Below the pieces are notes generated by a model. That model was not told the origin of the DNA. It saw only the letters and a program-made list of their open reading frames with translations, and ran no database searches. Position numbers and translations under genes: made by a program. A stretch of 64,000 bases of DNA from Bacteroidia bacterium (GTDB taxonomy: Bacteria; Bacteroidota; Bacteroidia; UKL13-3): positions 20,452-84,451 of the forward strand of contig JAIBAK010000011.1 of the NCBI GenBank assembly GCA_019695215.1, given 5' to 3'. This document shows, piece by piece, positions 48,486 to 57,833 of the stretch. The first letter of the stretch is position 1. Every line of letters begins with the position of its first letter.

Positions 48486-48890
48486 ATGAACAAAGTTAAA
48501 TTTGTGCTTGTAGTTGACGATGATCAGATCAATAACTTTGTATGCAGCAGAATGATTAAACTGTCTGGCATAAGTGACCATGTCGAATGTGTATTGGGAG
48601 GGCAGGAAGCGCTTGATTTAATTAAAAAAGCTGCGGCAAACAATACTCAATTACCCGATTTGATTTTTCTTGATATAAATATGCCCGGAATGAATGGTTG
48701 GGAATTCCTGGACCAATACCGCAATCTGGCTCCTGAGCTAAAAACAGGCCCCCGTATTTTTATGCTCTCGTCTTCACTTTACAAAGATGATATTGATAAA
48801 TCAAGTCAGTATAAAGAAGTTGCCGAATACGTGATTAAACCTCTTTCTATTGAAGTATTAAGAGAAATAGAACGCAAATATTTCGGATAA
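48486..48890 (+). CDS. CheY-like response regulator
   Basis: 134 residues, a receiver domain only. The acidic pocket Asp11-Asp12-Asp13 in VVDDDQINNF, the phospho-acceptor in DLIFLDINMPGMNGWEF (Asp near 59), Ser in MLSSS and Lys in VIKPL are all present, so it can be phosphorylated. It has no output domain and no adjacent histidine kinase. A weak promoter-like TTTA-N21-TACCTTTA lies at 48435-48467. Confidence 0.9.
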   Translation: MNKVKFVLVVDDDQINNFVCSRMIKLSGISDHVECVLGGQEALDLIKKAAANNTQLPDLIFLDINMPGMNGWEFLDQYRNLAPELKTGPRIFMLSSSLYKDDIDKSSQYKEVAEYVIKPLSIEVLREIERKYFG

Positions 48891-48909
48891 TTTTTTTCAT
48901 TTCCGCTTT

Positions 48910-49491
48910 ATGCTTGGATTAAAACTTCCTACCGATCCAAGGTGGGTGAACATAGCTGAAAAAGACCTTCAGGAAATTCTAACCGACCATGCCTGGTGCG
49001 AACAAAAAGCAGCTACATCCGGAATTACATTTATAGTAAGATACCCTGACAAACACGATGTGGTAACAGAAATGAACGCCCTGGTAGCAGAAGAATGGGG
49101 TCATTTCAGAAAAGTGCTTAAAGAACTTGAAAAGAGAAACCTGAAATTAGGCAGGCAGCGAAAAGATTTATACGTAGTGCAATTACTTCAGTTAATTGAA
49201 AAAGGAGGCTCTCGCGAGAAACAATTAGTAGAACATCTGTTGGTAAATGCCCTTATTGAAGCGCGAAGCTGCGAACGATTCAGGTTGTTATCGCTGCATA
49301 TGAAAGATGAATACTTCAGGGAGTTTTACCACGAGTTTATGACTTCGGAAGCAGGGCACTACAGAATGTTTCTGGATTTGGCCAAAAACCATATGCCGAC
49401 TGACCATGTTCAAAACCGCTGGCAATTTTTTCTGGATGAAGAAGCAAAAATAATGGAGCGAATGGAATTGCGTGGCGACCGCATTCACTAA
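48910..49491 (+). CDS. miaE: tRNA-(ms2io6A)-hydroxylase
   Basis: 193 residues, the usual length. It hydroxylates ms2i6A37 of tRNA using a di-iron centre. The di-iron ligands lie in the four-helix bundle, e.g. VAEEWGHFRKVL, LIEARSCERF and SEAGHYRMF, and the N-terminal LGLKLPTDPRWV matches the family. It starts 19 bases after the response regulator gene. miaB/miaA are not in the window. Confidence 0.94.
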   Translation: MLGLKLPTDPRWVNIAEKDLQEILTDHAWCEQKAATSGITFIVRYPDKHDVVTEMNALVAEEWGHFRKVLKELEKRNLKLGRQRKDLYVVQLLQLIEKGGSREKQLVEHLLVNALIEARSCERFRLLSLHMKDEYFREFYHEFMTSEAGHYRMFLDLAKNHMPTDHVQNRWQFFLDEEAKIMERMELRGDRIH

Positions 49492-49497
49492 ATGAAA

Positions 49498-50721
49498 TTA
49501 TTGCTTTTGGATGTATCCGTAATACTCGAGGTAAAAACTGATGAGCCGCTGATTAAGCACAAACACATTCTTTTCAAGCGATGATAATGTTGTTTCATCT
49601 ATTCCGGTTAAATACCTTTTGGATCCTTCAAATAACTTCATATTGGTGATGGAATAAGGGAATGGAGATTTCATTTGCCTGAACTGAGGATCTAATACCA
49701 CCAGCATATTATCCAGAATATTTCCTCCAATCATTTCAACATAGCCCACTTCGGCAATTAAGAATTTTTCGGCTGTGCATACAATGGACGGATCATATTG
49801 CATCTGCTCATTTACAAACAAGCTGTCAAAATTATGGCTAAGCACCCTGTCGCTTTTTTCATCCACAAAAAAATACACGGGCGTAAACGTATAGTATTTT
49901 TTAAATGCCCGAATGAGTTGCATATTGAGTGAATCGTAAGTGACTTTAAGAGCCAATGCGCCATGATCATCTCCGCTTTCAATTAATCGTTTCATGGTGT
50001 TTCTCGGATAATTTAAACGCACCAGCAACACACCACCGTCCATTAACGCTCTGTTGTTTTTTTGCCTTCGCAATTGTTCTTCCGTAGGTTGCTGATTATC
50101 CGAAATAAACTTATTCAGATTTACCGATAAGCCAAATTGCAGATAGGATGTTTTTCCGGTGAGGGTATTGGGTGCTTCATCAGCTGTAAGTGTAAAATGA
50201 TATTTGGCAAACAAATCAACTTTACTGCTTGCAGGGAAGGTTAAGCCGGCCGAAAACAGGTAATCAACCCTCCCGGCATTTGCATTGCTGTATCGGCTGG
50301 TTAAACCGCCTAAACTGGCTCCATTTAACGTACGGTAAACAGTTCCCTGTGTAATGCTCGCCATCCACCCGATATTGAGAGTGATATTGGTTCGCCTGCC
50401 CGGTGTTACAAAAAAATTGAACCCTAAATCAAGGTAATTATTGGTGATGCGTTCGTCAGTTATTTTTTTAAATGTAAGTGAACTGTACTCCACCTCAAAC
50501 TGAGGCCGAAACCAGGGAGAAAACTGATAGGCTACAAATAAACCGGCTCCGGGTTTAACAATTCCTGCAAGCGAATCGGCAGGAAGCTTTTTGCGAACGG
50601 GCATATTTCCGTTTACTTTTACTCCATACCATAGCTTTCCGCTCATAGTTGTATCAGCCGGGTTTTGCGACCACGCACTTGTTGAGAGAAGAAAGGATAA
50701 AACTAAAATGAGTTGCTTCAC
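49498..50721 (-). CDS. Outer membrane barrel protein with an unknown C-terminal domain
   Basis: 407 residues. The signal peptide (cleavage near AWSQ at about 19) is followed by roughly 180 residues of barrel-like strands with Gly-rich turns (SRYSNANAGRVDYLFSAGLTF). From about 210 the protein changes to a soluble mixed alpha/beta domain (GGVLLVRLNYPRNTMKRLIE, then KKYYTFTPVYFFVDEKSD). I do not recognise that second domain. Confidence 0.55.
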   Translation of the reverse strand: MKQLILVLSFLLSTSAWSQNPADTTMSGKLWYGVKVNGNMPVRKKLPADSLAGIVKPGAGLFVAYQFSPWFRPQFEVEYSSLTFKKITDERITNNYLDLGFNFFVTPGRRTNITLNIGWMASITQGTVYRTLNGASLGGLTSRYSNANAGRVDYLFSAGLTFPASSKVDLFAKYHFTLTADEAPNTLTGKTSYLQFGLSVNLNKFISDNQQPTEEQLRRQKNNRALMDGGVLLVRLNYPRNTMKRLIESGDDHGALALKVTYDSLNMQLIRAFKKYYTFTPVYFFVDEKSDRVLSHNFDSLFVNEQMQYDPSIVCTAEKFLIAEVGYVEMIGGNILDNMLVVLDPQFRQMKSPFPYSITNMKLFEGSKRYLTGIDETTLSSLEKNVFVLNQRLISFYLEYYGYIQKQ

Positions 50722-50770
50722 TGTTGGGCAATTGTTTTTATAGTCAGCGAAAATGCGAAAAAGGTTACAG

Positions 50771-51700
50771 CTATTTCAGAAATTTTATATTTTTTTTCAT
50801 TCCCGTATAACCTGCTCTGAGTAATGCACTGTGTTTAAACAGTCTGTTAAACGTTTCTTCGGTAAGTTCAAACCATTCATTTTGTTTCATCTGCATCATT
50901 TCGGCATCAGGCAAAAATTGGTTTTCGGTATGCGGCCTTGCAAATCTATTCCATGGACAAACCTGCTGGCACACATCGCAGCCAAAGGCCCAATTATCCA
51001 TTTTATTTTTGAATTCAGAAGGAATTTCGTTGCGCAATTCAATGGTAAGGTAAGAAATACACCTGCTTCCGTCCACCACCTGCGGTTTTACAATAGCCTG
51101 TGTGGGACAGGCATCAATGCAGGCGGTGCAGGTTCCGCAATGGTCGGCAACCGGAGTATCGTATTCTAATTCCAGATCAATAATTAATTCTGAAATAAAA
51201 AAGTAAGAGCCGTTTTGCTTCGAAATTAAATTGGCGTTTTTACCTATCCAGCCTAATCCGCTTTTTTTAGCCCATGCCCTGTCGAGCACCGGTGCCGAAT
51301 CAACAAAAGCCCTTCCATGCACCTCTCCTACCGCATTGTTAATATACGTTACCAGTTCAAAGAGTTTATCCTTTATTACTTTATGGTAATCCTTACCATA
51401 GGCATACATCGAAATTTTGGGTGCTGTTTCATCAGCCTGTTTTTGCGGGCTATAATAATTAAACAATAATGAAACAACTGATTTGGCTCCGGGAACCAGT
51501 AAGGTGGGGTCAAGACGCTTGTCAAAATGATTTTCCATATACTTCATCTCCCCGTGCATTCCCGCCAAAAGCCAGGCCTCAAGACGGGGGGCTTCTTCTG
51601 CTAAAAAGACAGCTTTGCTTATTCCGCAAAAACTAAAACCCAGTTCAATTGATTTTTGCTTGATAAGGTTGGTATAGGATGAGCGCTGCGATGCCTGCAT
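50771..51700 (-). CDS. queG: Epoxyqueuosine reductase
   Basis: 309 residues. QueG reduces epoxyqueuosine to queuosine in tRNA wobble positions using cobalamin. Two [4Fe-4S] clusters are marked by [16 protein letters not shown] and [12 protein letters not shown]. The GCxx N-terminal region [18 protein letters not shown] is typical. It and miaE are both tRNA-modifying enzymes, but their genes are on opposite strands. Confidence 0.95.
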   Translation of the reverse strand: MQASQRSSYTNLIKQKSIELGFSFCGISKAVFLAEEAPRLEAWLLAGMHGEMKYMENHFDKRLDPTLLVPGAKSVVSLLFNYYSPQKQADETAPKISMYAYGKDYHKVIKDKLFELVTYINNAVGEVHGRAFVDSAPVLDRAWAKKSGLGWIGKNANLISKQNGSYFFISELIIDLELEYDTPVADHCGTCTACIDACPTQAIVKPQVVDGSRCISYLTIELRNEIPSEFKNKMDNWAFGCDVCQQVCPWNRFARPHTENQFLPDAEMMQMKQNEWFELTEETFNRLFKHSALLRAGYTGMKKNIKFLK

Positions 51701-51723
51701 GTTGTGCTATGCAAATTTTTCTC

Positions 51724-52755
51724 TTAGTCGGCATCAAACAACCCGCCACCTTTATTGGGTATTTTACCTAAATGGCGATATGCTTTTTCAGTTACCTCGC
51801 GTCCACGCGGAGTGCGCATTAAAAATCCTTCCTGTATCAGGTATGGTTCATACACCTCTTCTACTGTTCCGGTATCTTCGCTTATGGCCGTAGCAATGGT
51901 ATTTAATCCTACAGGGCCACCTTTAAATTTTTCAATAATGGTGACCAGAATTTTATTATCCATCTCATCCAAACCAAGGGTATCTACATTAAGCGCATTT
52001 AAGGCATATCGGGCAATTTCCATATTAATTGTTCCATCTCCCTTCATTTGCGCAAAATCTCTTGTTCTGCGCAAAAGTGCATTGGCAATACGCGGGGTTC
52101 CGCGGCTTCGTCTGGCAATCTCATAAGCGGCCTCATCGGCAATAGGTGCCTTAATAATCTCGGACGAGCGCAGCACAATATTGGTAAGGAGTTTTACATC
52201 GTAATACTCTAAACGGGCATTTATACCAAAGCGGGCACGTAAGGGTGAGGTAAGTAATCCGGAGCGCGTAGTAGCTCCGATTAATGTAAATGGATTAACT
52301 GCAATTTGTATGGAGCGGGCATTGGGTCCGGTATCAATCATGATATCGATTTTATAGTCTTCCATTGCCGAGTATAAATACTCTTCAATAACAGAGCTGA
52401 GCCGGTGTATTTCGTCAATAAATAAAACATCTCCCTCTTCCAGATTGGTAAGTAATCCGGCTAAGTCACCGGGTTTTTCCAGTACGGGTCCTGAAGTAAT
52501 CTTAATATTTGAGCCCAGTTCGTTGGCGATAATATGCGACAGGGTTGTTTTACCAAGTCCGGGAGGACCGTGCAGCAAAACATGATCAAGTGCTTCGCCT
52601 CTTTGGCGGGCAGCGCCTACAAAAACTTTCAGGTTTTCAATAATTTTATCCTGCCCCGCAAAATCATCAAATGATGCAGGACGCAGTACCTTCTCTATAT
52701 CTTTTTCTGTCGGACTCAGGTTGTCTTCGTCCGGGTCAATATTTGGATTTCGCAC
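51724..52755 (-). CDS. ruvB: Holliday junction branch migration helicase RuvB
   Basis: 343 residues. Walker A ([12 protein letters not shown], near 63-74), Walker B (LFIDEIHRL), the sensor region ([18 protein letters not shown]) and the C-terminal winged helix ([13 protein letters not shown]) are complete. It acts with RuvA in branch migration; ruvA and ruvC are not in the window. The upstream gap of 85 bases is shared with the divergent nhaD gene. Confidence 0.97.
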   Translation of the reverse strand: MRNPNIDPDEDNLSPTEKDIEKVLRPASFDDFAGQDKIIENLKVFVGAARQRGEALDHVLLHGPPGLGKTTLSHIIANELGSNIKITSGPVLEKPGDLAGLLTNLEEGDVLFIDEIHRLSSVIEEYLYSAMEDYKIDIMIDTGPNARSIQIAVNPFTLIGATTRSGLLTSPLRARFGINARLEYYDVKLLTNIVLRSSEIIKAPIADEAAYEIARRSRGTPRIANALLRRTRDFAQMKGDGTINMEIARYALNALNVDTLGLDEMDNKILVTIIEKFKGGPVGLNTIATAISEDTGTVEEVYEPYLIQEGFLMRTPRGREVTEKAYRHLGKIPNKGGGLFDAD

Positions 52756-52827
52756 AGCACGAAGTTACAATAATTTGGCTGGGCACGCGAGAGAAGTTTA
52801 CACCATGCAATGTTAATGACGGATGCC

Positions 52828-52835
52828 TATATTTG
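52828..52835 (+). promoter_or_regulatory. Candidate -7 promoter element of nhaD
   Basis: TATATTTG matches TAnnTTTG exactly. It lies inside the longest reading frame, between ATG 52823 and ATG 52841, and the latter starts 5 bases after it. No clear -33 element. Confidence 0.4.
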
Positions 52836-52840
52836 AACCA

Positions 52841-54220
52841 ATGAACAGCTGGCTGATTCTTTTATTCTCATTGGGCTATATGGCAATTGCTTTTGAGCAT
52901 ACCATTAAACTTAATAAAACGGCAAGTGCCTTGCTTACAGGGGTATTTTGCTGGACCGTTTATGCAATTTACAGCCATGAACCTACCCCAGTACTGAATG
53001 AACTCTCCCATCACCTCAGCAATATTTCAGGTATTCTGTTTTTTTTACTCGGGGCAATGACCATTGTTGAACTTATTGATGCTCATCAGGGATTTTCGGT
53101 AATAACCCGTCTTATAAATACCCGCAGTGTATCAAAACTTTTCTGGATAGTGTGCGTTACGGCATTTTTCCTCTCTGCCGTTTTAGATAACCTTACTACT
53201 GCTATTGTAATGGTATCAATCACCCGAAAGCTGATAAAAAATGATGAACACCGTAAAGTAATGGCGGGCATGATAATTATTGCAGCCAATGCAGGGGGGG
53301 CATGGTCGCCTATTGGTGACATAACTACGACTATGCTTTGGATTGGCGGGCAAATTACCGCAGTCAATATTATAAAAACATTACTTATTCCAAGCCTCAT
53401 AAGCCTGATTGTTCCCCTGATTATTGTTTCATACAAATACCGTAAAGAAAACACCGAAGCCTCTTCTGCAAATGAAGACAAAGCCTACTACCGTCAGCAC
53501 ATCACCGGAACCAATCTGATGTTTTTTACCGGTATTGGTGTTTTGCTTTTTGTTCCTGTTTTTAAAACCATTACCCACCTGCCTCCTTTTGTAGGTGTTT
53601 TATTAGGCCTGGGAATTGTTTGGCTTGTTTCAGAATTTATTCATAAAGACAAAGATGAAGAAGAGCGAAAGCCATATACAGCCGTTCACGCATTAAGCCG
53701 GATTGACAGTGCCAGTATTTTATTTTTCCTGGGTATTCTCCTGGCCATTAGTGCCCTTGAATCAACCCATCTACTTGCGGCAGTATCGGGATGGATGAGC
53801 CGTACCATTGGAAACGAGAACCTGATTGTAGTGGCTATCGGATTACTGTCGGCAGTGATTGATAATGTACCGCTGGTGGCAGCCTCAATGGGTATGTATC
53901 CGTTAGCTTCTCCTTCCATTAATACGGAAGCATGGCAGTATGCGATGTCTCATCAGGAAATAATTTATCAGGGGCATTTTACCTTTAACCAGGTTACTTA
54001 TTATTTAACTGATGCCCGCCTGTGGGAGTTTATGGCCTATTGTGCCGGTACCGGAGGAAGTGTACTGATTATCGGTTCGGCTGCAGGGGTATCGGTAATG
54101 GGTATGGAAAAAATAGATTTTATGTGGTATCTTAAACGTATGAGTCTGCTGGCCTTAATAAGCTACTTTGCCGGTACTTTGGCATATATATTCATTTATC
54201 CTTTCTTTGCAGTATATTAA
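52841..54220 (+). CDS. nhaD: Na+/H+ antiporter NhaD
   Basis: 459 residues from ATG 52841. ATG 52823 adds six residues but precedes a promoter box, so it is probably untranslated. About 11-12 membrane helices; the NhaD/ArsB-type half-sites LDNLTTAIVMVS and AGGAWSPIGDITTTMLW are intact. It exports Na+ or Li+ in exchange for protons. Gene neighbours do not suggest a special function. Confidence 0.9.
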   Translation: MNSWLILLFSLGYMAIAFEHTIKLNKTASALLTGVFCWTVYAIYSHEPTPVLNELSHHLSNISGILFFLLGAMTIVELIDAHQGFSVITRLINTRSVSKLFWIVCVTAFFLSAVLDNLTTAIVMVSITRKLIKNDEHRKVMAGMIIIAANAGGAWSPIGDITTTMLWIGGQITAVNIIKTLLIPSLISLIVPLIIVSYKYRKENTEASSANEDKAYYRQHITGTNLMFFTGIGVLLFVPVFKTITHLPPFVGVLLGLGIVWLVSEFIHKDKDEEERKPYTAVHALSRIDSASILFFLGILLAISALESTHLLAAVSGWMSRTIGNENLIVVAIGLLSAVIDNVPLVAASMGMYPLASPSINTEAWQYAMSHQEIIYQGHFTFNQVTYYLTDARLWEFMAYCAGTGGSVLIIGSAAGVSVMGMEKIDFMWYLKRMSLLALISYFAGTLAYIFIYPFFAVY

Positions 54221-54229
54221 TATTTTTTC

Positions 54230-54970
54230 ATGCTTAACGGGAAAAAAATTGTGGTGGTACTGCCTGCATACAATGCAGAGCTGACTATTGAACGCACGTA
54301 TAGCGAAATTCCTTTTGATATTGTAGATGAAGTGGTGCTGGTTGATGATGCCAGTAAAGACCACACCAGCGAAGTGGGTAAACGTTTAGGAATTCAACAT
54401 GTGATTAAACATGAAAAAAATAAGGGCTACGGTGGTAACCAAAAAACCTGTTACAACAAGGCGAAAGAACTGGGAGCTGATATAGTTATTATGCTCCACC
54501 CCGATTACCAATACACCCCAAAACTTATCACCGCCATGGCAAGTATTATTGCCTTTGATGTGTATCCGGTTGTATTTGGCTCACGCATTTTAGGAATGGG
54601 TGCACTGCGCGGAGGTATGCCTTTGTACAAATACATTTTTAACCGTATCCTTACCCTTACCCAAAATATTCTGATGATGCAAAAACTATCGGAATACCAC
54701 ACCGGATATAGAGCCTTCAGCGGGGAAGTATTACGTACAGTGAAGTTTGACCTGTGCTCTGACGATTTTGTCTTCGACAATGAAATGGCCGCTCAGGTAT
54801 TTTATGCCGGATTCGAAATTGCTGAAGTAACCTGCCCCACTAAGTATTTTGAGGAAGCATCCTCAATCAATTTCTCCCGTAGTGTAACTTACGGTTTGGG
54901 AGTTTTACGTACCTCTCTCTTCTATCGCCTGCAAAAATGGGGATTGGGATCATTCAGAATTTTTTCGTGA
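54230..54970 (+). CDS. Family 2 glycosyltransferase
   Basis: 246 residues. The GT-A nucleotide-sugar fold is clear from VVLPAYNAELTIERT, VDDASKDHT (a DxD-like acidic site) and MLHPDYQYTP. It resembles the dolichyl- or undecaprenyl-phosphate sugar transferases but has no membrane domain. It begins 9 bases after nhaD. The 3' end lies next to a palindromic repeat element, and its last codons appear a second time beyond it (see the repeat at 54932-55120). Confidence 0.87.
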   Translation: MLNGKKIVVVLPAYNAELTIERTYSEIPFDIVDEVVLVDDASKDHTSEVGKRLGIQHVIKHEKNKGYGGNQKTCYNKAKELGADIVIMLHPDYQYTPKLITAMASIIAFDVYPVVFGSRILGMGALRGGMPLYKYIFNRILTLTQNILMMQKLSEYHTGYRAFSGEVLRTVKFDLCSDDFVFDNEMAAQVFYAGFEIAEVTCPTKYFEEASSINFSRSVTYGLGVLRTSLFYRLQKWGLGSFRIFS

Positions 54971-55120
54971 TGTAATTTCACGCAGAGGCGCAAAGAACGC
55001 AAAGTGAATACACCCCCTGATGACATTAAAAAAATTAGCATCCGATAGCTATCGGGCTTTGCGGGCTTTGCGTGAATAATATTGCAAGTTTCAAAAATGG
55101 GGGTCAGGATCATTCAGAAT
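54932..55120. repeat. Palindromic dispersed repeat flanked by a 29-bp duplication of the GT2 gene end
   Basis: A 29-base stretch at 54932-54960 recurs at 55092-55120 with 26 of 29 identical, a spacing of 160 bases. Between them, 54961-55091 is AT-rich with an imperfect long palindrome (TTCACGCA...CGCAAAG against CTTTGCG...GCGTGAA) and a perfect internal 14-bp palindrome CCGATAGCTATCGG (55042-55055). This resembles dispersed REP-like elements common, from memory, in Bacteroidota. It has no coding potential. Confidence 0.7.
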
Positions 55121-55150
55121 ATCCTAAATAATTTGTAATTATTAGATTAT

Positions 55151-55158
55151 TAAATTTG
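55151..55158 (+). promoter_or_regulatory. Candidate -7 promoter element for the 55178 gene
   Basis: TAAATTTG matches TAnnTTTG and lies 19 bases before the ATG. A TTTG is present at 55132, but the 15-base spacing is shorter than usual. Confidence 0.4.
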
Positions 55159-55177
55159 ATTACTTAAATAAAGTTAT

Positions 55178-55654
55178 ATGAAACTAGCATCCTCCCTGTT
55201 CATTGCCATGCTTTCAGTTATGAGCATATCTTGTAATATCAATGATGTTTCCATTTCCTACCCTGAAAACTCACAGGGTCAGCAAAACATCCTTGCCCTT
55301 CCTGATGGTGCTAAGGTGAACCAAATAAATGCCTACATATTTGCTGCCGACATTGGGGATGATGCCCAGCTGAAAATTGTGATTACCAACTTATCGAATG
55401 ACAAGCCTACTATGTTCAGTCAAAAACCAAGCTGGGCTCTTTCAACCACCAACAGAATTGGCTGGACAGTTATGGGTGAAGTTGGGGGTACCATGTTTTA
55501 CCCTAGCAATTATCAAATCGCAGAAGCTGCACAAACCGGAAAACTTAACATGCCTGTTCATTTCGTTGGTACTGCCAATATTGACGGTAAATGCAGAATC
55601 GATTTTTATGAGAACTCAGGAAAAATCACAAAAACCAAATACCTTGTTTGGTAA
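55178..55654 (+). CDS. Lipoprotein of unknown function
   Basis: 158 residues with a lipoprotein-like signal ending SISC (Cys19). The remainder appears beta-rich (GAKVNQINAYIFAADIGDDA, ALSTTNRIGWTVMGEVGG) with no recognised family. It lies isolated between the GT2-associated repeat and the convergent lepB gene, 60 bases away. Confidence 0.6.
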   Translation: MKLASSLFIAMLSVMSISCNINDVSISYPENSQGQQNILALPDGAKVNQINAYIFAADIGDDAQLKIVITNLSNDKPTMFSQKPSWALSTTNRIGWTVMGEVGGTMFYPSNYQIAEAAQTGKLNMPVHFVGTANIDGKCRIDFYENSGKITKTKYLVW

Positions 55655-55714
55655 CTACAACATGACACCTTGAATGGTAATGTAAACTTTGGTACTTATC
55701 AATTGGGTATTGGA

Positions 55715-56971
55715 TTAATGTATCAGATTAAACAGCCTTCCCCAGCGTATTTTATTGAACCAACTTCCATTGGTATCCCAACTCATCCAGATAAATACCG
55801 CTTTCCCAACAATATGGTCTTCGGGAACAAAACCCCAAAAACGGGAGTCTTCCGAATTATAACGGTTATCCCCCATCATAAAGTAGTAATCCATTTTGAA
55901 ACGATAACTTTCAATGGGTTTTCCCTCAAGCCACGCTTTGCCATCTTTCCACTCTAAGGTAGGATTGTTTTCATACTCCTTTATCGGGCGTTCGTAAATC
56001 CAGTAATTTTGTTCGGTAAGTTTTATTACATCCCCGCATTTCGGAATATACAGGGGGCCAAACTGATCAAGATTCCAGTTTAGTTCTTTGTGATAAGGAT
56101 AAATGTAAGGAGAAAACAATCCGCGCATTTCAGAGCTCACCTGAATATTTTTCACGTTGTTCAGCTTTGCAAATTTCTCACGGGCAACATTACTCATGAT
56201 CATCATAAAATCGCCACTATCCGAAATTTGCGCATACTCTTCAATTCCCATTTCTTTCATGGTTAACCGGTTAAATCCGTATTGGTCGGCTTTTACCAGA
56301 TAGCGTGCCTGCAACCCCGGAGGATTAGGATTTGGTTTTTCATTGATGTACACCTGTGCATCAACAATACGCAGCGTATCACCCGGAATGCCAATGCATC
56401 TTTTAATGTAATTTTCTTTTTTGTCAACGGGTCGTCCTTCTTTATCGGCAGGATAATTAAACACCACCACATCATTATTTTTTATTTTTTGAAAACCCGG
56501 TAACCGATAATAAGGTAATTTGATAAGCTCGGAATATGCTTTGGTTTCAATCACCGGCATAGTATGGTGGGCAAAAGGAAATGCTATAGGTGTCATGGGT
56601 ACACGCGGGCCGTAATGGTACTTGCTCACAAATAAAAAATCGCCTACCAGTAATGATTTTTCCATGGACGGAGTAGGAATAGTATAAGCCTCGAGCAACA
56701 ACCCTCTGATTAAACTGGCAGCTACAATGGCAAATGCAATAGCATCAATCCACTCGCGGTTGCGGCTTTTGCGCTCCATTTTATTAATGAAATGATAATA
56801 TGCCACTAAAATAACCTGTGTGCCCAGCAGCATCATGATGGAAAGCATAACACCTGCCGATGCCGGACCAATGAGAATGATAAACAAAAAGAGGTTCATG
56901 GCGGTGAGAAACCAAAAACCAAAACGCTCGCGCTTTGTGAGAATACTATAAAACTTCTTAAAAAAATCCAT
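55715..56971 (-). CDS. lepB: Signal peptidase I
   Basis: 418 residues, longer than E. coli LepB because of an insertion in the periplasmic domain, as is common in Bacteroidota. Three N-terminal hydrophobic segments (about 18-36, 41-60, 77-93) precede the catalytic Ser102 (PTPSMEKSL) and the general-base Lys190 (NYIKRCIGIPGD); the last box MGDNRYNSEDSRFWG is near the C-terminus. It cleaves signal peptides of exported proteins, many of which are encoded in this window. It is in a leftward cluster with dapB and parAB. Confidence 0.96.
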   Translation of the reverse strand: MDFFKKFYSILTKRERFGFWFLTAMNLFLFIILIGPASAGVMLSIMMLLGTQVILVAYYHFINKMERKSRNREWIDAIAFAIVAASLIRGLLLEAYTIPTPSMEKSLLVGDFLFVSKYHYGPRVPMTPIAFPFAHHTMPVIETKAYSELIKLPYYRLPGFQKIKNNDVVVFNYPADKEGRPVDKKENYIKRCIGIPGDTLRIVDAQVYINEKPNPNPPGLQARYLVKADQYGFNRLTMKEMGIEEYAQISDSGDFMMIMSNVAREKFAKLNNVKNIQVSSEMRGLFSPYIYPYHKELNWNLDQFGPLYIPKCGDVIKLTEQNYWIYERPIKEYENNPTLEWKDGKAWLEGKPIESYRFKMDYYFMMGDNRYNSEDSRFWGFVPEDHIVGKAVFIWMSWDTNGSWFNKIRWGRLFNLIH

Positions 56972-57078
56972 ATATTATATTTTGAAAATGACTTAACGCA
57001 ATGCTTCAGTCATTTAGTTTATGATTGAATTAATACTACGGTAAAACCCATGATTTATTCGGCCAGCGGCAGCAACTA

Positions 57079-57831
57079 TCAGTCTAACTTCAAAAGGTCT
57101 TCCATGGTGTAAATTCCTTTTTTTCCCAATATCCACTCGGCAGCAAGCACCGCTCCCTCGGCAAATCCGTTGCGGGTAACAGCCGAATGCTTAATGGTAA
57201 TTGAATCATTTGCCGAACTGTAAATCACGGTATGATCACCGGGAACATCTTTAATTCGTTTTGATTCTATTAATAACTCATCGGGTTGCAAACTTTGCAT
57301 AGGCACATCCTCATGTTTATCAAAAAATAATCGTGCCTTCCAGCTATGTTTAGTCTGGCTTGGCTCCAATATTTGCTTAGCTAAGGAAAGGGCCGTTCCG
57401 CTGGGATGATCCTTTTTTTCGGTATGATGTACTTCTTCTATCATCACATCATAATCCTTGCGTTGTCCCATGTATCGGGCAAGCAGTTTATTTATTTTAA
57501 AAAAGATATTTACTCCCAGACTAAAGTTGGAGGAGTAAATCATACTTTGTCCTTCTTTTATGCAGCGTTTTTTAACTTCGTCAAACTGATCGTACCATCC
57601 GGTTGTACCTACCACTACCGGCACATTGGCATCAAAGCATTTCATGATATTGTCGTAGGCCGAGGTAGGCATACTGAAGTCAATAGCCACGTCAACATTT
57701 TTTAAACTGATGGCTAAAAAATTGTTGGCGTTCTCGAGGTTAATTTTGTAAACAATTTCGTGCCCTTTGGCTTCGGCAACGCGTTCAACTGCCTTGCCCA
57801 TTTTTCCGTAACCAAGTAATGCTATTCTCAC
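57079..57831 (-). CDS. dapB: 4-hydroxy-tetrahydrodipicolinate reductase
   Basis: 250 residues, a compact form usual for Bacteroidota. The Rossmann start ALLGYGKMGKAVERVAE and the catalytic HHTEKKDHPSGTAL (His and Lys) are intact. It produces tetrahydrodipicolinate for lysine and diaminopimelate in peptidoglycan. It lies 2 bases after the DUF5683 gene, with which it is co-transcribed. Confidence 0.96.
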   Translation of the reverse strand: MRIALLGYGKMGKAVERVAEAKGHEIVYKINLENANNFLAISLKNVDVAIDFSMPTSAYDNIMKCFDANVPVVVGTTGWYDQFDEVKKRCIKEGQSMIYSSNFSLGVNIFFKINKLLARYMGQRKDYDVMIEEVHHTEKKDHPSGTALSLAKQILEPSQTKHSWKARLFFDKHEDVPMQSLQPDELLIESKRIKDVPGDHTVIYSSANDSITIKHSAVTRNGFAEGAVLAAEWILGKKGIYTMEDLLKLD

Positions 57832-57833
57832 GT

